NCBI RefSeq assembly: GCF_030362795.1
Contig: NZ_JAUCBM010000012.1
Location: 24,350 to 88,349, forward strand
Reading direction: 5' to 3'
Origin: Pseudochrobactrum kiredjianiae
Lineage (GTDB): Bacteria; Pseudomonadota; Alphaproteobacteria; Rhizobiales; Rhizobiaceae
DNA: 64,000 bases
Part shown: positions 58,224-64,000 of the stretch, piece after piece
Layout: every line of letters starts with the position of its first letter
Position numbering within the stretch: the stretch's first letter is position 1
Program-made: the position numbers and the translations under genes
Notes under the pieces: model-generated
What the model was told of the DNA's origin: nothing
Seen by the model: only the letters and a program-made list of their open reading frames with translations
Database searches by the model: none

Positions 58224-58592
58224 TTATTTCGCTTTGAACTGAATTTTGCAGTTTTTGCGTCGGGCTGCATCCTCAATTGCCTGCATTTCACCTTTTAGGC
58301 GTGCAAGCTCTGCTGCATGAGCATTGTCTCCATTATTAAACAGAACAGCAGGCCAGAAAAGTACAACCCCAACGGTCGTGCGTACAGCATCGTTGCTAGC
58401 GTTTTTATCCTGCACTCCAGCTGCTGTTGCTGCGCGGGATGAGACACTTTGTGCTTCGCCGGCTAGCTGTGAGCATGACAGGTTTTGGTATAATGTTGGT
58501 GAAACATAAGATGCTTTAATATCTTTGGATTTTGATGCACAACTGGCTAAAATCAAAGATAAACATACGATTGCAGTTAAACGCATGATCAT
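58224..58592 (-). CDS. host lipoprotein of unknown function
   Basis: 122 residues: signal and lipobox (LSLILASC) then SYVSPTLYQNLSCSQLAGEAQSVSSRAAT and DKNASNDAVRTTVGVVLFWPAVLF, ending AELARLKGEMQAIEDAARRKNC. I recognise the pattern as a lipoprotein family widespread in Hyphomicrobiales and their phages, of unknown role. The start at 58592 (or 58586) lies after AAGGAA. It is the first host gene beyond attR, transcribed towards the prophage. Confidence 0.72.
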   Translation of the reverse strand: MIMRLTAIVCLSLILASCASKSKDIKASYVSPTLYQNLSCSQLAGEAQSVSSRAATAAGVQDKNASNDAVRTTVGVVLFWPAVLFNNGDNAHAAELARLKGEMQAIEDAARRKNCKIQFKAK

Positions 58593-58619
58593 GATGTGGT
58601 TATTCCTTGTAAGAATCAC

Positions 58620-59210
58620 TTATTTAATTTCAGAATTCCCACCTGATTAATAGTTTGTTAATTAAAATCAATAGCGGTATATTGTTTTATAAAGAAATAA
58701 ATTATCGCAAAGCTTCATTTTATTTATTTAATATCAATTTTAGACTTTAGTATTATTTGTTATTTGTTTTAAATTTGTAAGCGATACAATTTCGCACTCA
58801 AGTTGAATCATCTTGTATGAAATTACAATGCGACCGCTCAAGGATATAGAGCGAGTGCTGCGATCCAACATGGACGTAAAGTGCTCTAATATGTGTTGGT
58901 ATTGATTTTTAATATCAAAATACTGTCAAAATACAGCTGAAATATTTGATGTGTATAGGTCTGTTGTGATGGGCGAGGAAGCATCCACGATACGCTCAAC
59001 TTATTGATTTGGAGCGTCTCCGCAAAGTTAAATTTATTGCGCAGCTGGCTTTATCATTCGATTGCAGTCTGTGAACAGGCTGGGAGCGGGATTTATTCTA
59101 ATTTATCAGATTGATACATAGTGAATATAGTACCAGACAGGTAGCCTTCATACGTCAGTCTAAGCGACTGATGAAGATTGGTCAGGAATTGACTGCCTGT
59201 ATGAGTAAGT
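58620..59210. other. AT-rich intergenic region, no gene seen
   Basis: About 590 bases without a credible reading frame, RNA gene or clear repeat. It presumably holds the promoter of the lipoprotein at its left end. Confidence 0.5.
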
Positions 59211-59232
59211 CAGACCGGGTATTCCCGGTCTG
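59211..59232. terminator. hairpin downstream of the 59241 gene
   Basis: CAGACCGGG-TATT-CCCGGTCTG, a perfect 9-bp stem 8 bases past the stop codon of the minus-strand gene. The T-tract is weak on either side. Confidence 0.5.
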
Positions 59233-59240
59233 AAATACAT

Positions 59241-59777
59241 TTATGATGCAGCGGCTTGACGTTGATCTCGTTTAGCTTGGGAAACACCCGCAGCTTTTTT
59301 CAGCCTGCCGCGTTCCATAGGGTTGATAAGGCTATTGGCCAGTTTGTTTGGAATATTACGCATGCCCTCATGGGCATGGCGGGTATTAAAAGGCACTTTG
59401 TCAGTTTCTGCTTGTTTTTTCATTTCCAAAGCGTGTTGTGCGTTTTCAATAAGGCTTTGCTTTGCTGCCATTTGCCTGCGGCGTTCAACTTCCGCATTTG
59501 TACGGCGCATAGCCATAGCTAGCACGCTGAGTTTAGTTTTTGAGCCGTCATCAGCTTTGGATGCAGCGCTGCCTTTCGGAGATGCTTTGCCTCTGATTTC
59601 TCTTCGCCTTTGGTGGGCTTGGCTTTTGGCTTTTTCGCGCCGTTCTCTCAGAAGTTTTACCAGAGAAGTTAAATCAGCATCAGGCAGTGACTGAAGTGCC
59701 GGATGGCGCGTTTTTCCTACGAGTTCAAACTCATCTGCATTCAGCGCGCGCTCTTCTTCTTTACGGGTGATTGCCAC
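59241..59777 (-). CDS. conserved hypothetical protein of Hyphomicrobiales
   Basis: 178-residue highly charged, basic protein (Lys/Arg/Ala-rich). The conserved part reads FELVGKTRHPALQSLPDADLTSLVKLLRERREKAKSQAHQRRREIRGKASP. The later segment FNTRHAHEGMRNIPNKL is also likely conserved. It starts at a GTG with GGAGGA 8 bases upstream. The composition suggests nucleic-acid binding. I recall this as a chromosomal hypothetical in Brucella and rhizobia; function unknown. Confidence 0.65.
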   Translation of the reverse strand: MAITRKEEERALNADEFELVGKTRHPALQSLPDADLTSLVKLLRERREKAKSQAHQRRREIRGKASPKGSAASKADDGSKTKLSVLAMAMRRTNAEVERRRQMAAKQSLIENAQHALEMKKQAETDKVPFNTRHAHEGMRNIPNKLANSLINPMERGRLKKAAGVSQAKRDQRQAAAS

Positions 59778-60000
59778 GTTATATTTCCTCCATACAGATA
59801 CAAATATAGAGATTAACGTAGCAAATGCTGAAAAGTTCCTGATGAGAGCGTGTTACGCTCCCTATCAAGGGAAAAATTCAAACCATAACTCTACAAAGGA
59901 AATGAAAAGCGCCGTTTACGCGGTTAAACATTCTGAATGCTAACTCGAGAGAAACTCATGACGGCCACAACAATGGTTCTTTCGGATGCTTGAGGCACAA

Positions 60001-60345
60001 TCATTGTGCTGAAGTGAAGTCTTCTAAGACGGTACTTTCTCCAGTATCCCATGATAATAATTTGCCGCCAACACAGGTATAAAGATAGCTGGAGTCATAG
60101 GAGCCAATTTCTACCGCTGAAGTTTGGTTTGTGTCCTCAAATGTTAGGTAATATTCTTTGCGATCTTCTTTGGCTATAATTTTAGTAATAATATGCTCAA
60201 AACACGCAGCATCGGCATTTGATAAGATTTTTTGCAAATATCCATCTATGTCACGGTCTAATTTATCCAGAGCGAGCGTATCAGCTGCTGCACTTGCAAG
60301 TCCGATAGTCGTCACACAGGTAAATGCTATTATCAGGCGTTTCAT
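60001..60345 (-). CDS. periplasmic hypothetical protein
   Basis: 114 residues with signal peptide (MKRLIIAFTCVTTIGLASAAA) and a small mature domain with two cysteines (DAACFEHII, YTCVGGKLL). The start at 60345 follows GGAG at 6 bases; upstream ATGs have no ribosome site. Unrecognised family. Small genes of this type flank prophage insertions often, but this one lies beyond attR. Confidence 0.6.
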   Translation of the reverse strand: MKRLIIAFTCVTTIGLASAAADTLALDKLDRDIDGYLQKILSNADAACFEHIITKIIAKEDRKEYYLTFEDTNQTSAVEIGSYDSSYLYTCVGGKLLSWDTGESTVLEDFTSAQ

Positions 60346-60471
60346 TCTATACTCCATGGGTGAATCATTGTGCGCACAATGCATGGGGGTAGAGCCTAGG
60401 TCGAGAATATAGCCTTCTCTGTTGATCTGTTTGCTGTTGAAAGCTGCGGTTTCTTCTCAAGCACTTGTCGG

Positions 60472-60705
60472 TTAATGCCGAAACGTCAAACAGTTTCCCG
60501 AAGGCTCATCCTGCCAAACATTACAGTATGACGCATAGGTGCATAAAGCACAGCTTGCTTCATCTTCGCCTTCTGTAAAGCGGTAAGATGTTAAACAACT
60601 GGCGCCCAAAACGATCGTCTTCTGCTCAATAATAGGGGCTTTTCCGTGATGTACTTTCTCACCGATGATCTCTGGATGAGATGCGGGGCAGAATATGCGC
60701 CAAAG
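60472..60705 (-). pseudogene. probable remnant of a Cys-rich secreted protein gene
   Basis: An open frame on the minus strand ends at 60472 and reads as a genuine small domain (HPEIIGEKVHHGKAPIIEQ, GASCLTSYRFTEGEDEASC, CTYASYCNVWQDEPSGNC) with six or so ordered cysteines. No ATG, GTG or TTG occurs in frame at its N-terminal end before an upstream stop, where a signal peptide would be expected. The N-terminus has probably been lost or frameshifted, or a sequencing error removed it. Confidence 0.45.
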
Positions 60706-60761
60706 ATAGCGCAGTATATGAGATTTTGACTGCCGATGAATACGTTTATGCCGTTGAATTA

Positions 60762-60801
60762 CCTATCAGCGCTACGGTAGCACTGATAGGCAACGTTTTT
60801 T
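60762..60801 (+). terminator. hairpin at the end of the ABC exporter gene
   Basis: CTATCAGCGCTA / TAGCACTGATAG (60764-60789, one G-T pair) followed on the plus strand by six T at 60796-60801. On the minus strand it follows the exporter stop directly, with a poor T-tract. Confidence 0.55.
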
Positions 60802-62569
60802 ATATCAGCTCATCTGTAGGATTGAACTGATAGTTATAAAGGCGGCTATAGATACCATTTGCTGCAAGAAGTTCGTTTTGTGTGCCTTCTTCCGCAAGCT
60901 TACCATCTTCCATAACAATAATTTTGTCAGCGCTCGTAATTGTTGTCAGTCGGTGTGCGATAACAATGGTGGTTTTTCCTTCGGTAAGCCTCTGTAGCGC
61001 CTCTTTAACCAAGGCTTCCGATTCTGAATCCAGAGCACTGGTAGCTTCATCCAGAATAAGAATTTCACTGTTGCGCAGCATAGCGCGCGCAATAGCGACA
61101 CGTTGCTTTTGACCGCCGGAGAGCTTGTTGCCATTATCGCCAACTTGGGTCTGATAGCCGTTTTGCATTTTCATGATAAAATCATGTGCATTAGCAGCTT
61201 TTGCAGCGGCAATAATATCTTCTTCCGTCGCGTTAGGATGGCCCAGACCAATATTGTACATAATGGTGTTGGAGAACAGGAAAGTATCCTGTCCGACATA
61301 AGCCAATTTCTCTCGCAGCGAGGTGAAGGTTACATGTCGTATATCATGACCGTCGATCTCCACTGAACCATGATCCGGGTCATACATACGCATGATCAGG
61401 TTAATGATAGTGGATTTGCCGCTGCCAGACGCTCCGACCAGAGCGGTCATTTTACCCGCTGGAAATTGTAAATTTACATCCTGCAGAATCGGCTGGTTGT
61501 CTGTGTAGCTGAACTGCACGTTTTTAAATCGAATTTCTCCCTTGCCTTTAGGAAGGTCGATTGCTGTTTCAGACTCTGTAAGCGTAATTGGCTTGTCAAT
61601 CAGTTCATACATCATACGAACGCCGATCATGCCGGCCTCAATGCTAACGCGCATTCTTGCCAGACGTTTGGCAGGTTCATATGCCAGCAAAAGCGCCGTA
61701 ATAAACGACATCATCTCGCCAGGAGTATTACCTTTTTCAAGAACCCAGATAGCACTGATTGCTATTGATCCTGCGATTGCCAGACCGGCCAGTGTCTCCA
61801 TGATAGGGCTGGTGGCAGCCTCTAAAACAGCAATACTATTGGCACGCTTCTCTACAGCCTTAACTGCGGTATCCATTTCCTTCCGCATGATATGTTCCAG
61901 CGAAAAGGTTTTGATGACGCGGATACCGATCGTGGTTTCCTGAACAATCTCTACGATTTTTGTCAGAGATGAGAGTTCAAGCTCCATAATCTTACGTACT
62001 TTTTTCATCAAAATACGTACGCCCAAAATGGCAAGCGGGCCAAAAATAAATGATATTAAAGAGAGCAGGGGTTGCTGATAAAACATAACAGCGACCAGAC
62101 CCAGCAGCGTAAACATATCCCGGACAAAGGAGGTGACAATAGTGTCAATTACAGCGCGGGCTGCCTGAGCATTATGTGTAACACGTACCAAGATATCCGA
62201 TGAAGGCATATTATTATAAAATGATACGCCTTGTTGCAGCAAACGGTTATAAATCTTGCGCTGTTGCTCCGCGATAATGCTGTTACCAGCTCTGCTGAGA
62301 AACATGCCCTGAAAGAAAGTTGCGAAGCCTTTAACGGTAAAAATAACAGCTACAGCAATAGCAATTTTCATAACTTGCTGTATGTCACGCGACACAACCA
62401 TTTCATTGACTATGTCGCGCATAATCCATGCGCTCATAGCTGTTGTGGCTGCCACGACGAGCATCGCAATGATTGCTACGACATACAAACGAGCATGTTT
62501 TGAAAAATTATCTCTGAGAAGCCGATAAACAAGACTTTTGTCTACCGATGATAAGGACTTAGAAAACAT
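60800..62569 (-). CDS. ABC exporter, MsbA-type (fused permease and ATPase)
   Basis: 589-residue half-transporter. The N-terminal membrane domain (about residues 20-320) has six helices, and the ATPase domain has Walker A GASGSGKST, signature LSGGQKQRVAIARAML, Walker B ILILDEATSALD, and H-loop VIAHRL. It functions as a homodimer in the inner membrane and may flip lipids or export drugs; the substrate is not readable. The start is placed at 62569 (MFSKSL); a longer frame to 62602 is possible. It resembles the lipid A exporter family common in Brucellaceae. Confidence 0.87.
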   Translation of the reverse strand: MFSKSLSSVDKSLVYRLLRDNFSKHARLYVVAIIAMLVVAATTAMSAWIMRDIVNEMVVSRDIQQVMKIAIAVAVIFTVKGFATFFQGMFLSRAGNSIIAEQQRKIYNRLLQQGVSFYNNMPSSDILVRVTHNAQAARAVIDTIVTSFVRDMFTLLGLVAVMFYQQPLLSLISFIFGPLAILGVRILMKKVRKIMELELSSLTKIVEIVQETTIGIRVIKTFSLEHIMRKEMDTAVKAVEKRANSIAVLEAATSPIMETLAGLAIAGSIAISAIWVLEKGNTPGEMMSFITALLLAYEPAKRLARMRVSIEAGMIGVRMMYELIDKPITLTESETAIDLPKGKGEIRFKNVQFSYTDNQPILQDVNLQFPAGKMTALVGASGSGKSTIINLIMRMYDPDHGSVEIDGHDIRHVTFTSLREKLAYVGQDTFLFSNTIMYNIGLGHPNATEEDIIAAAKAANAHDFIMKMQNGYQTQVGDNGNKLSGGQKQRVAIARAMLRNSEILILDEATSALDSESEALVKEALQRLTEGKTTIVIAHRLTTITSADKIIVMEDGKLAEEGTQNELLAANGIYSRLYNYQFNPTDELI

Positions 62570-62729
62570 AATTAATTTCTTATTTTCTCTAATTGGTTCC
62601 ATTCAAAAATAGACGTATTTTTGATGTTACGGGCTGTTGGGCGGTTATTTGCGATCAGTCATAAGCACTTATTTGTTAGGTTTGTCAAAAAAATGCTTTT
62701 TAGAATCCTTGAATTGAATTTGTCTTTTG

Positions 62730-62743
62730 TGACCTGCCACTGA
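62730..62743 (+). repeat. IS left terminal inverted repeat
   Basis: TGACCTGCCACTGA, exact inverse of 63987-64000. Confidence 0.92.
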
Positions 62744-62747
62744 ACTT

Positions 62748-63677
62748 TCATCCAACGGCGATTAGAGCCTCGGCGGTTTTGACTACGCCAATTGGCGTGT
62801 TGGTAGCAACCGGCGGAAACGCCAAGCTTTCATCTTGCGCAGCGTTGGAGCCGGTTGCGGCGATGGATCCAGCATAGTCTGCCGGGGTTTGGTATCCCAG
62901 CGACGAGTGTGGCCGGAAATTGTTGTAATCGTCGGCCCATTGGGCGATGGCGCTGCGGGCGTGATCGAGGCCAAAGAACAGGCTTTCGTTGAGCAATTCG
63001 TCGCGCATCCGACCGTTGAAGGATTCAACATAGCCGTTCTGCATAGGCTTTCCTGGCGCGATATAGTGCCACTCAACCTTGTGATCCTTCGACCAGGCCA
63101 GGATGGCATTCGAGGTGAGTTCCGTGCCGTTATCGGAGACAATCATTCCGGGCTTGCCGCGTCGTTCGATCAGCGTCGTCAGTTCTCGGGCGACACGGCG
63201 GCCGGAGATTGAGGTGTCCGGGATTGCTGCCAGGCATTCCCGTGTCACATCATCAACGATATTGAGGATCCGGAACCGTCTCCCGCATGCAAACTGGTCG
63301 TGCACGAAATCGAGAGACCAACGGGCATTTGCTTTCGCCTCGACCAGGATCGGCGCACGCGTGCCGACGGCCCTTCGTCGAGCCTTCCGCTTGCGAACCG
63401 AAAGCCCTTCCTCGCGATACAGCCGATAGATGCGGTTGACGCCGGATGGCTCTCCGTCCCGCCTGAGCAGGACGAACAGCCGTCGGTAGCCGAAGCGCCG
63501 TCGCTCGTTGGCGAGATCGCGCAACTTTGCTCGCAATTCGACCTCCGGCGGTCGGCAGGACCGATAGCGGATCATCTTGCGATCAGCCGAAACAATCTGG
63601 CAGGCCCGCCGCTCCGAAAGACCCATTATGTCCTTCAGATGTGCAACGGCGTCACGCTTGGCGGCAGGCCCTACCAT
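62748..63677 (-). CDS. IS3-family transposase OrfB (DDE integrase core)
   Basis: 309 residues. The N-terminal HTH_21-like region is followed by the rve catalytic core with D (WSLDFVHDQ), D ([12 protein letters not shown]) and E ([18 protein letters not shown]) spaced as in IS3 transposases, ending [19 protein letters not shown]. Translated as OrfAB fusion by -1 frameshifting at the A7 (63677-63683), it carries out cut-out-paste-in transposition. It appears intact. Confidence 0.95.
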   Translation of the reverse strand: MVGPAAKRDAVAHLKDIMGLSERRACQIVSADRKMIRYRSCRPPEVELRAKLRDLANERRRFGYRRLFVLLRRDGEPSGVNRIYRLYREEGLSVRKRKARRRAVGTRAPILVEAKANARWSLDFVHDQFACGRRFRILNIVDDVTRECLAAIPDTSISGRRVARELTTLIERRGKPGMIVSDNGTELTSNAILAWSKDHKVEWHYIAPGKPMQNGYVESFNGRMRDELLNESLFFGLDHARSAIAQWADDYNNFRPHSSLGYQTPADYAGSIAATGSNAAQDESLAFPPVATNTPIGVVKTAEALIAVG

Positions 63678-63937
63678 TTTTTTGCGAGAAGCTCGCGGAG
63701 TGCGGCGGCATCGAGCATCTGCTCGGCCAACAGCTTCTTAAGCTTGGCGTTCTCTTCTTCGAGTGCCTTCAGGCGCTTCGCCTCGGACACCTCCATACCG
63801 CCGTATTTGGCTTTCCAGTTATAAAATGTTGCGTCCGAAATCCCATACTTGCGGCACAGGTCGGCCACCTTCATGCCTGCCTCCTGCTCCTTCAGCACCG
63901 CAATAATCTGCTCTTCCGTAAATCGCTGCTTCTTCAT
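63671..63937 (-). CDS. IS3-family OrfA (helix-turn-helix and leucine zipper)
   Basis: 88 residues: HTH_Tnp_1 ([47 protein letters not shown]) followed by a Leu heptad coiled coil ([20 protein letters not shown]). It binds IS ends and multimerises. Its end overlaps orfB at the slippery A_AAA_AAA. Intact. Confidence 0.95.
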   Translation of the reverse strand: MKKQRFTEEQIIAVLKEQEAGMKVADLCRKYGISDATFYNWKAKYGGMEVSEAKRLKALEEENAKLKKLLAEQMLDAAALRELLAKKW

Positions 63938-63986
63938 TCGTCCGTCCTTTATCGGGCCGGACTCTAATCCATTCTGGAGGAAATTC

Positions 63987-64000
63987 TCAGTGGCAGGTCA
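63987..64000 (-). repeat. IS right terminal inverted repeat
   Basis: TCAGTGGCAGGTCA on the plus strand, exact inverse of 62730-62743. Confidence 0.92.

Larger units (their letters stand above)
62730..64000 (-). mobile_element. complete IS3-family insertion sequence (IS407-like group)
   Basis: 1271 bp bounded by 14-bp perfect inverted repeats TGACCTGCCACTGA (62730-62743; inverse at 63987-64000). It encodes orfA and orfB in overlapping frames with an A7 slip site between. It is clearly richer in GC than its surroundings, so it probably comes from another alphaproteobacterium. The right end coincides with the end of the window, so any target duplication cannot be seen. Confidence 0.93.

Overview
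The window reads as a chromosome segment of an alphaproteobacterium of the Hyphomicrobiales, most like a Brucellaceae relative. The reasons are a CDP-alcohol-type phosphatidylcholine synthase, a bhuA/hmuSTUV haem-uptake cluster next to an Rrf2-family regulator of the RirA type, Irr-type (ICE) and RirA-type (TGA-N9-TCA) operator candidates, and an alphaproteobacterial LexA box of the GTTC-N7-GTTC form. Base composition looks lower in GC than classical Brucella (judged by eye). A genus such as Pseudochrobactrum is only a guess.

Layout. (1) 1-6.4 kb: end of pcs, a quinone oxidoreductase, and a four-gene BMP-type ABC importer (ATPase, two permeases, binding protein). (2) 6.4-16.3 kb: an iron and haem region. 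It holds a DUF1203 gene, bfr and bfd with a small coupled upstream ORF, the TonB haem receptor bhuA, hmuS, hmuT, hmuU, hmuV, rirA and a YbaK-type deacylase. Candidate ICE boxes precede bfd and rirA, and candidate RirA boxes lie between bhuA and hmuS. (3) 16.48-16.57 kb: tRNA-Ser(UGA), used as an integration site. (4) 16,558-57,647: a complete-looking, roughly 41-kb temperate prophage with a contractile (P2/Mu-like) tail, bounded by 17-bp direct repeats. (5) 57.6-62.6 kb: host flank with small lipoprotein or secreted genes, a probable gene remnant and an MsbA-type ABC exporter. (6) 62,730-64,000: a complete IS3-family element (IS407-like) whose right inverted repeat ends on the last base of the window.

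Prophage organisation. Integrase and a convergent AlpA/Xis-like gene come first. A minus-strand block follows with a cytosine methyltransferase and several unknowns. Next is a CI/Cro-like switch with operator-like repeats on both sides of the repressor gene. A plus-strand early operon then encodes a CII-like regulator, a ParB-like protein, a GapR-like DUF2312 protein, a ParB-MT-A70 adenine methyltransferase fusion, a DUF3310 protein and a replication-initiator-like protein. The last of these contains an iteron cluster that I propose is the phage origin. A NusG-like protein, a structured non-coding stretch and an intrinsic terminator lie directly before the late operon, which suggests processive antitermination of late transcription. 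The late operon runs packaging, head, baseplate, fibre, sheath, tube, chaperone (with a probable -1 frameshift), tape measure, tail completion and lysis.

Between the lysis genes and attR is an accessory cargo region on the minus strand. It has three unrecognised proteins, two of them HEPN-like, then a zinc-ribbon protein coupled to a Y-family DNA polymerase under a perfect LexA box. This cargo and the NusG-like/leader arrangement are the best candidates for something undescribed. No rRNA or CRISPR array was seen.
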